A stretch of DNA of 63,949 bases from Gryganskiella cystojenkinii (GCA_015852425.1 JAAAIG010000023.1:45775-109723); one strand, 5' to 3'; shown: positions 1 through 12,003, counted from the stretch's first letter. A program made the numbers and translations. Notes: generated from the letters alone by a model not told the origin.

Positions 1-579
1 ATCCTTCTTGGACTCGGACTTGGCACCGGCCTTGCTCTCGGCCTTCTCAGCCTTCTTGATCGCAGCCTTCTCAGCGGCCTCGGATTGAGGCTCCTCAGCG
101 GCACCGGAAAGGGCAGCGAAGGGGTTATCGGCCTTCCAGGGACGTCTCAAATCACCCTCAGCGGGCTTGCCAAACAAGTGAACCTGGGCGAACTTGGACT
201 GGAGAGCGTTCTTGACGGGCAAAATGGACTGAACGACAAGGGGACGAATGACACCAAACTGGAAGTGCAAAAAGACCATGAGCGCCAAGGAAATAAGGGC
301 TTGCTTCTGAGACTGAGCGTTCTGTTCGAGATCATAGGCCATGTTGGTGGTCGTGATAAGCTTGGGCTGTTCGCCAGACAAGGGCTTGGGCTGATCGAGG
401 TACTTGAGAACGGTGGTGTCATTCTTGGACTGGATGCGTCTCTGGATCAAGTAGGAGACTCCGAGGACGATGGCCTGAGCGGTGACATAGGCACCCAAGA
501 TCAACTGCTTGGTTTTGGTATCCTCGAGGTCCAAACGGTTGGTGATCTGCATTGAACCCATCACGAGGGCCATGTTCAT
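1..579 (-). CDS. PHO88: PHO88/SND3 family ER membrane protein (partial)
   Basis: Read on the minus strand, 193 codons stay open to the window edge, so the C-terminus and stop are missing. The protein matches the Pho88/Snd3 pattern: an N-terminal segment with RLDLED, a membrane helix (QLILGAYVTAQAIVLGVSYL), a KNDTT...KYL motif, a second helix (ALISLALMVFLHFQFGV), then QSILPVK and HLFGKP followed by a charged Ala/Lys-rich tail. Pho88/Snd3 is an ER membrane protein first linked to phosphate transport and later to SRP-independent targeting. The first in-frame ATG is at 577-579, but TATAATAG just upstream could be a splice acceptor. An upstream mini-exon starting at ATG 815-817 (MEVSQ) would restore the usual N-terminal length; this is a guess. 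Family assignment is confident, the 5' end is not. Confidence 0.88.
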   Translation of the reverse strand, partial: MNMALVMGSMQITNRLDLEDTKTKQLILGAYVTAQAIVLGVSYLIQRRIQSKNDTTVLKYLDQPKPLSGEQPKLITTTNMAYDLEQNAQSQKQALISLALMVFLHFQFGVIRPLVVQSILPVKNALQSKFAQVHLFGKPAEGDLRRPWKADNPFAALSGAAEEPQSEAAEKAAIKKAEKAESKAGAKSESKKD

Positions 580-1752
580 AATCTATTATATAATGAAGAA
601 GAGAGACGGTGGTTAGATATCTTTAATTTTTTTTCCTTTTCGATCGATCTCAGACGAGAAAGAGGAGAAAGGCTGAAAGAGAGGCTGAAAAAGGATAGGC
701 GCCGGCGTACTAGAGCAAGATGGAATAAAGATCGGATATAGAAGAAGAAATAAACAGCCCTTTCCGATAGTTCCTGTGTTTCCTGTTTCCCCGCACAACA
801 ACTTGGCTGACTTCCATGAAAGATTGTGGGGGTTGTGAAAGGGCAAAATCGAGCACAACGGAGATTTGATCTGCTCTTTATCTTTTGAGGTTTGAGTTTT
901 GTTGTCAATGGCGCCATAAACAGAAGTCAAGAACACAGCAACAATTGTGTGCAACTTGATGACAACAGTCGTTTCCCGTATCCTGGCGGCGGCGAATCGA
1001 TCGATCGGTTGACCGGATCAGGGGTACAAAAAGAAAAGGGAGGGTCGACTCTTTGACAGGGTCATGCTGATGATGTGTTGTCATCGTTATGACTTTTTGT
1101 TTGTTTGTTGTCTCTGTTGCGACATCCAATCTCTTGACTTTCATCTTTTGTGTCTACTGACAAAGAGATGATATTCCCCAACGCTTTGTCCATTGAAGCA
1201 AAGTAGTAGTAGAAGTGTCAAAGAGAGCAGGGTGATACAGACCACTCCTTGGTCCTCTCTGTTTCTTGCAGACTGTTGCTGATTTGTTGGCTGGCGGAGA
1301 GTCGTGTTTTCCATCTGTTGGATGCCATTGAGTTGATTTGGATGCGGTCGTTGCTGTTGTCCCTGACAGAAAAGTTCTCTTCAACAGACTGGGTTCTTAC
1401 TTGTGCGTTCATCTTGACGAGGGTATTTGGGTGGGTGAGAGGGAAGGGAGAGGATAAAGAATGAAAGAGAGAAAAGAAAGAAAAAACAAGGAACGAATAA
1501 AAACGAAGATGGATAAAAGGAAGCCCAAAGAACAAGTTGCGTTGTTCTTTTTTCTTGCTCTCTGGACACTCTTCCACGCTTCTTTCGTCTTTGTCGTTTT
1601 TTTTCCCTTCTCGACCAATCAGAGCGCACCACTCACTGGCTGTTTCATTTCAACCTTTTCAAATGGGAACCTCCGCAATAGATCACCTTTCACAAATCGA
1701 ACGAAAAAATTACTTTTGAAAAGGGTATATTGTTCTTGGAAGGATATCTTTT
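580..1752. other. Intergenic, 5' side of PHO88 and 3' side of zinc-finger gene
   Basis: This holds the leader and promoter of PHO88 and the 3' flank of the zinc-finger gene. Short ORFs on both strands are Ser/Phe/Lys-rich translations of CT-rich DNA and are not convincing genes. Confidence 0.5.
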
Positions 1753-3543
1753 CTACATGCTGCTCGCTGTTGTGGTGGTGGTGGTCTGGACCTGACTAAA
1801 ACTATGACCACAAGTGCCCCGGCGCAGGTGCCTCATCATCTGATCTCGACGACCAAACCCCTCTCCACAACCCCCAGAGCAGAGATACTTCTTGATCAAC
1901 GCATGCTTGGCATCCACATGGCGCCTCAAGTCATGTTTCCGTTTGAAGTGAAGATCACAACCGGAATAGAGACAGGGGAACGGGAAATGGTCGACATGGA
2001 TCGCCATATGGGACTTGAGTTGTGTTCGGGTAGGGAACGGCTTTGTGCAGGTCGGGCAGGGATACGACTTGACACGAGAGTTGTTGTTGTTATTGTTGTT
2101 GTTGTTGCCGTTGCTGCTACTGCTGCTACTGCTCGAACAGCTGCTGTTTCTGTTTGATGAACTTGTACCAGAGGTTGCAGCAGATCGACTGTTGGTCTGG
2201 CCATTGTTATTGTTGTTGCTGTTATTGTTAGACCGAGTAGACGACGACTGTTGACCAGAGGCACCGTTCGAGCATGAGGTCGAACCGGCAGTCATGGATC
2301 GCTGATGAGATCGTTGCGGTTGCTGAGAATAATACATATACGAATGATGTTCTCGAGCATTAGACTCATAGGGTCGCACACCCCCCGGCAGGGACAAGTT
2401 GCGCTGGTGAGTACGAGCCGCCCTCTTGGCCGCCAGGGCCGAAGCCATGGTCATGGTCGTGGGCACAGGCGAGCTGTAATAGGAATACGTCGACTGCTGT
2501 TGTTGCTTTTGCTGCGCTGACTGATTATATTGACTGTCCGTGTGTGAAATGTATCGGCCGAGATCAGACATGTTGTTCAGGGGCGAGGTGGAAGGAGTGG
2601 AAGACGAGGTCTCAAAGAGAGAGTATCCCCAGGTTGTCGCAGCGGGCTGTTGTGATGGCTGTTGCGATTGTGGCGGTTGTTGCTGAATCAGAGGACTCGA
2701 GTGGTTGCTGCCGGTGCCGCTCCATTGGTGCTCCATCTGCATACTTGGGGTCGAGGGACTCCAGTAGGGCAGATCCGTTGTCACCGAGTTCTCTAGCGCG
2801 AGTGTGGGCGAGGCCGAGGATGCATAGCTGTAAGGGGATCGGGGTGGAGTCATGGATCCAGACGAGCAGTTATCGTGAGTAGAAAGCTGATGGTGATGGT
2901 TATGCTGATAGTGGTGACTGTCGCCTGCACGGTGAGATCGTTGGTAGTAATCCTGGAGAACGTCCATGGACTGTTCGTTCAAGATTACAGAGGGAATCGA
3001 GGAAGTAGTGGAGGAAGGCGAAGAAGAAGGCGAGGACATCTCAGTCATGACTTGATCATCGAGGGAAGGGCAGGTGGGCTTTGCGATCGCAGGGATGGTT
3101 GGAGGGAAAGGGGTGATGCCCATCAAAAGTTGCTCTAGCTCAAAGAACATATCCTGAGACGGAGCAGTGCCGCTGTTTCCGCTAGAGGTTGTCAAAGTCG
3201 AGACCGAGACCGGCGCGGCAGTGCTCGTCGAATTATTGCTGCTTGTGGACATGGGAGAAGGCTCAGCCGCCGCCGCTGTCGCTGTTGTTGTCGTCGGGGT
3301 CGATTTTGGGGTGAACTCTGGGACTGAAAGGGTATCGTCAGAGCGCAAGGTATATTGAGGCGTTTGAGAGTACTTTTGATGTTGGTAAGGGTTGTACGGG
3401 TATTGTGGCTGTGAGAATTGGTATTGTTGTTGCTGGAGCTTTTGTTGGTGCTCAGTGCGATGTTCGTGTGAGAGAAGCATGTTGTAGGAAGAAGCTGGAT
3501 GATGTTGACGAGAGAACGGTGTTGTGTTTTTGTAGACCTGCAT
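1753..3543 (-). CDS. C2H2 zinc-finger transcription factor, Q/S/N-rich
   Basis: Single-exon gene of 596 aa. Residues about 492-580 carry three zinc fingers: CPTC...HMAIH (C-X2-C-X12-H-X3-H), CLYSGC...HVDAKH (C-X4-C-X12-H-X4-H), and an atypical CSGGC...H-X5-C finger. The rest is low complexity: Gln-rich near the N-terminus, Ser/Thr/Pro-rich in the middle, and Ser and Asn runs just before the fingers. This is the usual layout of a fungal DNA-binding regulator with disordered activation regions. The frame is open upstream to ATG 3679-3681, which would add 46 residues. I chose ATG 3541-3543 because the extra segment is Lys-rich and looks like translated leader, while the protein from MQVYKN onward looks natural. 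Target genes cannot be inferred. Confidence 0.85.
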   Translation of the reverse strand: MQVYKNTTPFSRQHHPASSYNMLLSHEHRTEHQQKLQQQQYQFSQPQYPYNPYQHQKYSQTPQYTLRSDDTLSVPEFTPKSTPTTTTATAAAAEPSPMSTSSNNSTSTAAPVSVSTLTTSSGNSGTAPSQDMFFELEQLLMGITPFPPTIPAIAKPTCPSLDDQVMTEMSSPSSSPSSTTSSIPSVILNEQSMDVLQDYYQRSHRAGDSHHYQHNHHHQLSTHDNCSSGSMTPPRSPYSYASSASPTLALENSVTTDLPYWSPSTPSMQMEHQWSGTGSNHSSPLIQQQPPQSQQPSQQPAATTWGYSLFETSSSTPSTSPLNNMSDLGRYISHTDSQYNQSAQQKQQQQSTYSYYSSPVPTTMTMASALAAKRAARTHQRNLSLPGGVRPYESNAREHHSYMYYSQQPQRSHQRSMTAGSTSCSNGASGQQSSSTRSNNNSNNNNNGQTNSRSAATSGTSSSNRNSSCSSSSSSSSNGNNNNNNNNNSRVKSYPCPTCTKPFPTRTQLKSHMAIHVDHFPFPCLYSGCDLHFKRKHDLRRHVDAKHALIKKYLCSGGCGEGFGRRDQMMRHLRRGTCGHSFSQVQTTTTTTASSM

Positions 3544-6361
3544 CGAGTTTATCTGATCGCGGAAATACAGTTGAAATGTAAGAGGGCGGGGGAAGAGCGA
3601 ATATTTTGCTGCGGTAAGAAGTGCGTTTCTGGCGGAAGTTTTTTTTTGTTTTGTTTGTTTTGAAAGGTGAACAAGAGTCAATGGGGTTCAAATTGAAGGA
3701 GAGAAGAAACAAGAGTGGAGGTTGAAGGTACTATTTTGCCTGTTGAGTTCAGAGTTAAGAAACGACTTTTCCGGAGAGTTGGGGGGAATGATGACCTTTA
3801 TATGAAAAAAATAATCTCCACGATCAGGTTATTATGCTTTCGTGTTTTGCTCTCTTCCAAGGCTGTCCGGGAGTAAATAACCGTTTGTTTATTTCGATAC
3901 AAAACAGATTTTCTTGGCCTTTGTTTGCATTCTATTTTTTCGATCTGCGGATTATGTTCTCTCCTTTTGCCTTCCAAGAATGGTTATCTCGTTCAGCCCC
4001 ATTCATTGTACGATGCGTTCAAAGAGGAGCCTTTTATTTTACCTCTCGTAAGCTTTGACCCACAACGCCTGGTCAAACCTCACGTTTGTTTTCTCCTGAC
4101 CTCCTTGTATAGACGTCAGAGGACGGGGATAATTTTTTGCCTGTCAAGTGCAGCACAGAAAATTCATCCTTTTGTTTTCGCTTGTTCTTTCATCCTGACT
4201 CAGCTTTCTCAGGAACAACGTAATTGCTTTTTTTTTTTTTTTTTTGCTGTGACGATTCTTTTGCAAAAGGTTCACAGCGCCTTTCTGGTCATCAATACTT
4301 CAGCTTCCTTCTCACAAGAGTAAATCTCTTTTGTTTATTGACTGTCCTATATGCGTACCCGGTACTTAACTGATCCTTTATTGAATTGAACATCCCTGTC
4401 TGTTAGAATATCCCAAGTGTCTACGGCGATCTTACCGTTGGACGAGAATTCTCCCAAAATGGGGACACAACATCCCCTCTGTGCATTTCTTGGCTTCCTT
4501 GGCTTCCTTGGCAGGATCGCCGATTCTCTTGGCGCGTGGCGTAAAAAAAAATGAAAATCGACGTTTAACCAAAAACGCGATTTTGGGAGAAGGATCGACA
4601 GCAGCGTGGAACAGAAGGGAGGAGGCGACATTGCGAGAGACTTACCAATAAAAAAAAAAGAAGCTGAGTGAGGGGTTGTGGAACATGGGAAATAATGTGA
4701 GCAATCGACAGAACCCTGGAAAATTGGGTAAAATAAAAAAAAGTCTTGGCAATGCCAAGAAAATCGCTTGCTTGCCAGTGCCAAGCAACGAAAGTGGGAG
4801 GGAAATTTCGCCAAGAAAAACGTCGACAGTCACAAACCGCACTTTTTTTTCTCCCGCGGATAAGTCGACCAAGTCCAGCGGAGCCACGGAAGTTTTTTCG
4901 TTGTCTGTGGAGGGAGCCCTTGGTCTGAGTGGGACAGGAACTCTTGACTGTTCCACAGAGAAGGTGTTCCCTTCGTCGGGGATGGAAGAACATGCAACCA
5001 AAGACGAGAGTGTGGCGTAAAAAAATGGAACTGAAACAAAAACAAAAACAGGTTTTTTGATGATCTGGCTGGTCTGAAGGTAACGTATGATGCTCTTCTC
5101 TCTCTATTTCTTTTCAGGTGGCAGTGACAAAGAAACACGAGAAATGGAGAAGAGCGATTTCGGAGAGACTTTATTCCCCCCTCTCCTCTTAAAATGAAGC
5201 AAAACCTTTTTTTTTCAACTTCTGTTCACAGTCGAGTTTGCACGTTTTTTTGTCTTTGAAAGTAGGCAGAAAGTTATCCCGCTGCTATCTTAAGTAGGTC
5301 AAGCAAAGCTAAAATGGAAAGATAATGCAGCGATCAGAGGAGCATCGGCCAAAAACACAACCAGTACTTGTTTTTATTTTGCTTGCGTAGACCGTAGACA
5401 CAAATAAACAATAACCAGATTGGACGAGCAACGCGTCAAGAGGCTGTCTCCTATCCCGACATCGTCATATTCCGATCGAGAGCAAAGGTGGGATGTTAAG
5501 CCCAAGCTCAAGCTGCAGTGATGGCATGGTTCTCGCTCTATGAAAGCATCGTTTCTATTATTTGATTATCGAGTCACTCAAATATGATGATAACACTCAA
5601 AAGTTAACTCGTACTCAAAGCTGTCTTACGGCAACCTTGCTTGTTAATTTTCACCCCTCCTGATCCTGGATTGTATCTTTTTGGCCGGAAAGAAATTTGG
5701 GGATTGACAACAACAGAGCATAAAGGAGTGACGGGTAAGACGCTCAAAAGATGAAGAAAAAAAGATGGGAGACTGTTCCCAAGGTCAAAAAAGCATCCGA
5801 TCGAAATTTTGAATGTTGATTTTTGAGTGTCCCTCTTTTCTGAGTTTGGCGAGCACGGGCTTTTGCCGCGACGAGCAAATGTTCGCCTTCTTAAAACTTG
5901 GTTTCCCTTTTCTGATAATATAAGCCAATTCTTCGTTCTTACCACGTCTCTCCAACCTCGGTAAACATTTTCCTACCTCTGCCATATCGCCTTTTACCTC
6001 CATTTCCATCTGCACCTCGCTCAGCACCACCGCGGCGTCATTGGGACCTCCGCCGTTCCCGCTACTATCTATCCGTTCGAACTGAAACTAACCTACTGTC
6101 GACGTTCTTCCTGTTCCGCGTCATACTGCTCGCGAATTTGAACAACTGCGATTTCGAACCCTGTTAGTATTCGCTCTTCTCCAGCTACTGGATCGACTGC
6201 GTGCGGCTATTATCACGTTAACACGGACACTCTCCACTCGCCAACAAAGTAAGCAATATTTCCGTTGTAGTTCAAGTTTGCTGTCTTTGTCTAATCCAAG
6301 TCTCACACCCGCATTTTGTCTACCTGGATGATATCAATCCAACTCACAGTAACTTTAAAAG
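3544..6361. other. Long intergenic region, no convincing gene
   Basis: About 2.8 kb with several short overlapping ORFs on both strands, none with a recognisable domain. It includes a T17 run near 4230-4247, tandem cttggcttc units near 4488-4515 and TTGGC/GCCAA palindromes (see findings). The part upstream of 6362 could be the leader of the doubtful ORF there. Confidence 0.4.
4745..4759. repeat. Perfect 7-bp palindrome CTTGGCA/TGCCAAG
   Basis: CTTGGCAATGCCAAG is an inverted repeat with a single central base. A looser copy (GCTTGCCAGTGCCAAGC) lies about 10 bp downstream. It has the form of a dimeric transcription-factor site or a small hairpin; no function is shown. Confidence 0.4.
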
Positions 6362-6757
6362 ATGAAAATCCATGTTCCGTTAACAGTGTTGTTAGCTGTT
6401 GGTTTATCCGCAGTTGTAGCTACAGGTTCTGTAGAAATCATGACAGACGAATTGGTGGGTTTCCTGAAAAATGCACTAGTGGCTTTTGTAACTGGAGGAG
6501 AAGCACTGGCTTCGAAGGAATCGATATCGAAGGTGTCCACAGTACTATCCGATAAGAACTCTGAAAATGCACTCTCTTTTCAGGCACCATCTCTTCGAGC
6601 GAGGATTGCAATCTCCTTAATAAATTTCATTATCCACACGCTGACCATTACCATGCAGACCAGTGACATTAAAAAACCGACATCCACAAGCGTGTGTACA
6701 CATCTAATACATGAACTTCATAACGATAGTCAACTCCCATCTAACGCTCAGGACTAG
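6362..6757 (+). CDS. Doubtful small secreted protein
   Basis: An uninterrupted 131-codon frame starts with a good signal-peptide-like segment (MKIHVPLTVLLAVGLSAVVATG), followed by a mixed-composition region and a second hydrophobic patch (IAISLINFIIHTLTI). No family is recognised. It sits tail-to-tail with the glycosyltransferase at 6964. The composition is more natural than that of neighbouring spurious ORFs, but there is no homology support and no splice evidence. It could also be chance or part of a decayed gene. Confidence 0.35.
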   Translation: MKIHVPLTVLLAVGLSAVVATGSVEIMTDELVGFLKNALVAFVTGGEALASKESISKVSTVLSDKNSENALSFQAPSLRARIAISLINFIIHTLTITMQTSDIKKPTSTSVCTHLIHELHNDSQLPSNAQD

Positions 6758-6963
6758 ATTTCTCTAGAAGAAAGAGCCGAACAATGAAGAGCCAAAAAGC
6801 GGCATCACAACTACCCCTCAATGCCTCGTGCTTTGGTTGACCAGGTGGACGTGAACAGTCCAGAAACGCTCATCAAAATGAAATGGTCGTTTAGTATACA
6901 TGTGACAAAAGAGAGTAGTCAATGGTGGTATCAAAGAAAAGGACGGAAAGCGAGGAAACACTC

Positions 6964-7767
6964 TTAACACTTGACATAGGGCTTGTACCTGATCGAGACC
7001 CTACGATCTTCATAGTACCGATGCTTGAACGCATCCACATCCAGGCTACAGACCAAGTTTTTGTCATAGATACTGAGAAGATCCGACATCTGGACATCCT
7101 CCTCTTTGGTGTAGTATTGCAATACGTGGCCATTGTCCCGAAGTTGCTGCTTCATGTAATCGGTCTTGACCAAAAACAACGGTCCACTGGCCCAGAACAA
7201 ACCCGCTTGTGTCTGACGCATCGTTCCAGCAAATTTGCATTCTGACTGTACAAAATCGGCGACCATGCCGTCGAGTGTATCCTTCGAGACGATCGTATCA
7301 TCATCCAGCTTGACCAAGACCTCGTTCTGATCCAACATCTCTTGGAAACGTTCAGAATTGAGCCATTCCGTGGTCTTGATGGCGAGTTCATCATAAGTAT
7401 AATCCCTTGTGAGCTTGACGTCGCACATCCGATCCGCACTGTGGAGATCACAGACCTTGACAGCCTGACTAATCGTCCAAAAGACTGCGGCAAACGGACT
7501 GGCGGTACATCCGAGGTACATGTAGATGTCGTATTTGGTCTTGCCAAGGTGCGCTGCATTTCGGTCCAGGGACCTAGCAGTAATGATCTTCAAGTCCAGT
7601 ACTCCTACTTCCATTCGGTTTCTCCAAGTGTGGTAGTCGACCTCGAGGTTCATAGTCGAAACCAGGATAAAGATCATGATTATCAAAAGGATGAGGAGCT
7701 TCTTCAATTGACTCCGTGGAAGCCAGTCCAAGGCTAGACCAGGATACATTGCCATGGCTACTGTCAT
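6964..7767 (-). CDS. Type II membrane glycosyltransferase (GT31-like)
   Basis: Single exon, 267 aa from ATG 7765-7767. After a short cytoplasmic N-terminus comes one strongly hydrophobic anchor (LLILLIIMIFILVS, about residues 24-38), then a luminal domain with a DDD motif in VKLDDDTIVSKD, typical of nucleotide-sugar binding in galactosyltransferase-type enzymes, and later Cys/Trp-rich segments (FWASGPLFLV; EEDVQMSDLL). This is the shape of a Golgi galactosyl- or N-acetylglucosaminyl-transferase-like enzyme. The frame extends upstream to 8079, but that region is Ser/Phe-rich and reads like leader. Sugar and acceptor specificity cannot be given, and GT31 membership is from pattern only. It is divergent from PMT2, another glycosylation gene. 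Confidence 0.75.
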   Translation of the reverse strand: MTVAMAMYPGLALDWLPRSQLKKLLILLIIMIFILVSTMNLEVDYHTWRNRMEVGVLDLKIITARSLDRNAAHLGKTKYDIYMYLGCTASPFAAVFWTISQAVKVCDLHSADRMCDVKLTRDYTYDELAIKTTEWLNSERFQEMLDQNEVLVKLDDDTIVSKDTLDGMVADFVQSECKFAGTMRQTQAGLFWASGPLFLVKTDYMKQQLRDNGHVLQYYTKEEDVQMSDLLSIYDKNLVCSLDVDAFKHRYYEDRRVSIRYKPYVKC

Positions 7768-8774
7768 CGTATCCCCTTTAGTTCGACGAGAAAGTGTGTG
7801 TGCGCGTTTCTTGGGCGTCGTTTCGTGAGACTGTTGGCAGGTAGCTGTTGTGACGACAAAAAAAGGAGCGGTTAGCGGAAAGACCTCAAATAGAAATATA
7901 ATTTTTCTTTGATGCAACTTTGTCGACATGTTGTTCTTCAATACTGTAGCCCTATTTTCTTGTATGTCCAGAACTTCTATTGTTACCTTGATAGGAGAAG
8001 ACGACGAGAGGAGATCGATCGGCTCGGGAAACAGGGAAAACTGAAAAGGAAAGCTCGAGCTCGAGAAATGAGAAGACAAAATAACCAGAAGAAGGGTAGG
8101 GACGATTGCAGAGACTGATTGAAGAAGAAAACATAAAAAGAAAAGGGGCTGCCAGGAGACAGAATCAATTTTTTTAATTGGACTGTGGTTGTTGGCAGGG
8201 AGGGGGTGCTTGGCCAGATTTGCCGAGTGGACGTTTGACCCCTCCTTGTTGGCTATGTCTCCTTCTTCAAGGCGAGCAGTTACGACGCGGAGTCGGTCGT
8301 TGCTCGCAATCGATATATAAACGCTTCTATACGGTTCTCGGTTCAGTAGCGGTTCCTTTTTCGGATTATCCTCTTAACTGTCTCGCCTGCTCGAAGGAAC
8401 AGTTAACCAAGACAGCGACGACAAAGAAAGAGAAGAATTGACAGTCTTTCCCAAACTCGCGTCCTGCTCCCTCCTCTGTGGCTTGGCTATGCCTAAACCA
8501 CGACAAATTTTGCACGTAAATTATTTGGTGGCGTGTTGCAACATGATGTTGGCTCCCCCTTTTTTTGCAGTGACAGAACGGACTTAAGCGAAAAAGAGTA
8601 AAGGACATTCCACTCCCTATTTCCTCTCTGCTTTGGTTCTTTTTTGTTGCCTGCTCGCTTTCTTTTTTTCATTCATCTTTACTTTCTCTCTTTATTCCCA
8701 TTCGCATCTCTATTCTTTTGAAAAAAAAGAGAGACAAGGCCCTTCCTTACCCTCCCTCTCTTTTTTTATCTGTC
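7768..8774. other. Divergent promoter region, glycosyltransferase/PMT2
   Basis: About 1 kb between two divergent genes. A TATA-like atatataaa lies near 8311-8319, and a CT-rich tract runs into the PMT2 start. No gene is seen. Confidence 0.5.
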
Positions 8775-11700
8775 ATGGATTCAACCCAAAGACACACGCT
8801 TCAGGAGAGCGCCTTCCCCCAGGAAGATTTCGATAACGAAAAACTATATCGAATCGATTACCAAGATGATGAATCTTATTGCCCAGTCAAGGAAAGTAGG
8901 TTTTTAAGCGCGGTTTCTGCAGCCTCCGCCACAACAAACGCGTCCTTAAATTCTGATGACGGAAAACTCGTCAACATCCAGGTCGACACCAGTGGGGTAA
9001 CAAAGAGAACAAGAGTGAAATAGCAATGTGATAAGATCTATTGAAGCACTCGGTAACAGTTAACCTTTTTTATGTTACTTGGACACTTGGACCTGTCTAG
9101 ATCAACACGTTTGTAGACCAGTATGCCTCCTTTGCAATGACGATAATCTTGACTGGATTGTCAGCTTGGACACGATACAGAGATATCGTTGGAAATACTA
9201 ATGTATCTTGGGATGAGGTATGTGCCCTTTACACTATGATTTGCTTGTCAAAGTCTTATTCTCGAAAATCTATATAGCTGTTCTCCAACTAATGCCTTTC
9301 TTCTCTCTCGACTTGACTTTTCATCCGTTTTCCAGGCCCACTTTGGCAAGGTGAGTTTATACAACAAAGCAAAATTGACACCCATTCTTCAACGCGTCGG
9401 TCGATTTATTTTTACATTTAAAATAAAATGGGAGGATTGACATGTTTTCTTTTCTTCTCTCCCGCTCTATTGAAACACATTATTGGAAATTTGGGAACAT
9501 CGATCTTCTCCACAATAGTTTGGCTCGTTGTACATTAAGCGTTCTCATTACTTTGATGTCCACCCTCCTCTCGCCAAGATGTTGGTCGGTCTTTCAGGCG
9601 TCCTGGCAGGATACGATGGCTCGTTCGATTTCACCTCCGGGGCACCATACCCGGATATCAACTATCGATTCATGCGGCTCTTCAATGCGACCTTTGGCGT
9701 GGTTATGGTCCCGATCGCGTACTGGACCGCCCGTGAATTAAAGATGTCAAGGACAGGAGCAACATTGGCGGCGACCATGGTGCTGCTTGATAATGCATAT
9801 TTGACGATCAGTCGGTATATCCTCTTGGACTCTATGTTGTTATCCTCGACGTTTTTTGTTGTTCTCGCCTATGTCAAGTTCAAGAATGCGAGACGCGAGT
9901 AAGTTCAGACGATTCGATCCTATTCAAATCGAACTGATCCAATTTCTCAAGGAAATTTAGTAACGATTGAATGCTCTTGTATGTGTAGACCGTTCTCTGC
10001 CAGATGGTGGTTATGGTTGTCTCTGACCGGTCTTGGAATCGGCTGTGTCGCCAGTGTGAAGTGGGTCGGACTCTTCGCCACAGCTCTAGTCGGCCTCGTA
10101 AGTCGATTATGCTGCTTGTGTCAATACTTGTTATTCCATTCTTGATTTCTTCCAAAGGCATTGACCTCGTTTTTATGTTATATTTCTGTTTAGCATACGA
10201 TCGAAGAACTGTGGGATCTTCTTGGCGATCTCAAGCTATCGTGGACAAAATACATCACACATTGGATTGCCCGTATCCTCTTCCTGATCGCTCTACCTAT
10301 GGGCATCTATGTGGCCTGCTTTGTAGCCCACTTCAAGATTCTGACCAACACTGGATCAGGCGATGCCAATATGAACTCACTCTTTCAGGCGGGTCTAAAC
10401 GGAAGCACCTTAAAAGACAACCCTCTCGGTAAGAGTGTAAAATTTCCCAGTCTTTGTCGCCTGTTTTTTTAAAAAAAAAAATCAGTTGGCTTTTCATGCT
10501 TTTAACGCGATTTTTTTTTTATTGTGCGTCTGTAATCAACAGAGGTGGCTTTTGGATCCAAGGTGACGATCAAGAATAATGGTCACGGTGGAGGGCTCTT
10601 GCATTCTCATATCCAAACTTACCCTGAGGGGTCACTTCAACAACAAGTCACCTTGTATAGCCACAGGGACCATAACAACGAATTTGTGATTCAAAAAGGA
10701 CATGGAGAGGTGGAATCAGACACCATCGAGATTGTAAAGGATGGAGCTATTCTCCGACTCTTGCACAAATCAACTGGTCGACACCTTCATAGTCATCCGG
10801 TCCGAGCTCCGCTCACTCGAGATCAGTGGGAAGTTTCAGGGTATGGTAATCCTAATGAAGACGATGAAAATGATGACTGGATCCTGGAGACTGTCGATGA
10901 AAGAGCCCATAATCCACGAGATGGGACCCTGAGATCCTTGACGACGACGATTAGACTCCGTCATCGTGTCCTCGGTTGTCTACTGAGCGCAGAATCCAGC
11001 AAGCATTTACCTCCCTGGGGGTTCAGTCAAACGGAAGTCTATTGCGATCAACGGAACCAGACCTCGAGCGCATACTCAATCTGGAATGTGGAGGAACACT
11101 GGAACGATAAACGTAAGGGGGTTATTTCGTGTTTTTGACACTTTGTACTGTGACGAGTAGCACAATAATGCATCTCATATCAATTCATGTTTTTTTATGT
11201 TGTTGGCGATAGTCCCTAAGGGAGACGCAAGTCAGTACAAATCCAGTTTCTGGCGAAACTTTCTACATTTGAACGTGGCGATGTTGTTGGCGAACAATGG
11301 TCTGATCCCAGATCCAGACAAGCTGGATCAATTGGCTTCGTTACCCTCTCAATGGCCTCTTCTTGCCGTCGGGCTACGCATGGGCGGATGGAATGACAAT
11401 CAAACAAAGGTATATCTCCTTGGTAATCCGATCGTTTGGTGGTCTGGAACGCTTTCACTCTTGGTCTTTGCCGTGACTTGGATTTACTATTCGATCACCA
11501 GAGCTCGCGCCGAGGCCGCTGCCATTGCGGCCGAGAAGAAAGATAGGGAGGAGACGACAACGATATCGATCCAAAAAAAGTCTTCAGGGACCACCACTAT
11601 GACCACCTCTGTCACAACTTCCGCTGCCGATAGCATCATCTCCAGGGACGATTGGGTCGAGTTTCATTCCACGGGCAAGATCTTGATCGGTGGTTGGTTC

Positions 11701-12003
11701 TTACATTACATGCCATTCTGTGTGATGGGTCGTGTCACGTATTTGCATCATTACTTCCCAGCGCTCTACTTTACCATATTGCTCTGCACTTACCTGACGG
11801 ATCATTTCTTAAAACGACCGGGGACAAGACTCCAAACAAAAGTCCTGGTCTGGACAGTAGCCTTCGCAGCCGTAATCTCGACGTTCCTCTGGTTTGCGCC
11901 CCTGAGTTACGGGGTAAAAGGACCTATCGAGGCTATGAAAGGTCGTCATTGGCGATCGAGTTGGAATCTATTGGAACAACATAGCCATGCCAGCCGGTTT
12001 TAA
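8775..12003 (+). CDS. PMT2: Dolichyl-phosphate-mannose protein O-mannosyltransferase, PMT2 type
   Basis: Eight exons join in phase: 8775-8996, 9101-9217, 9336-9350, 9519-9898, 9989-10097, 10194-10428, 10543-11112, 11213-12003; 812 aa, close to the family norm. The enzyme transfers mannose from dolichyl-phosphate mannose to Ser/Thr of proteins entering the ER. The N-terminal PMT domain shows the acidic pair in SWDE followed by AHFGKFGS, then [13 protein letters not shown] and GYDGSFDF. A central MIR region carries [16 protein letters not shown] and QQQVTLYSH. The C-terminus has several membrane helices and [11 protein letters not shown]. The motif spelling suits the PMT2 subfamily better than PMT1 or PMT4. 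Exon 3 is only 15 nt and encodes AHFGK within the conserved loop. The start is the first ATG that follows the CT-rich leader. Confidence 0.93.
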
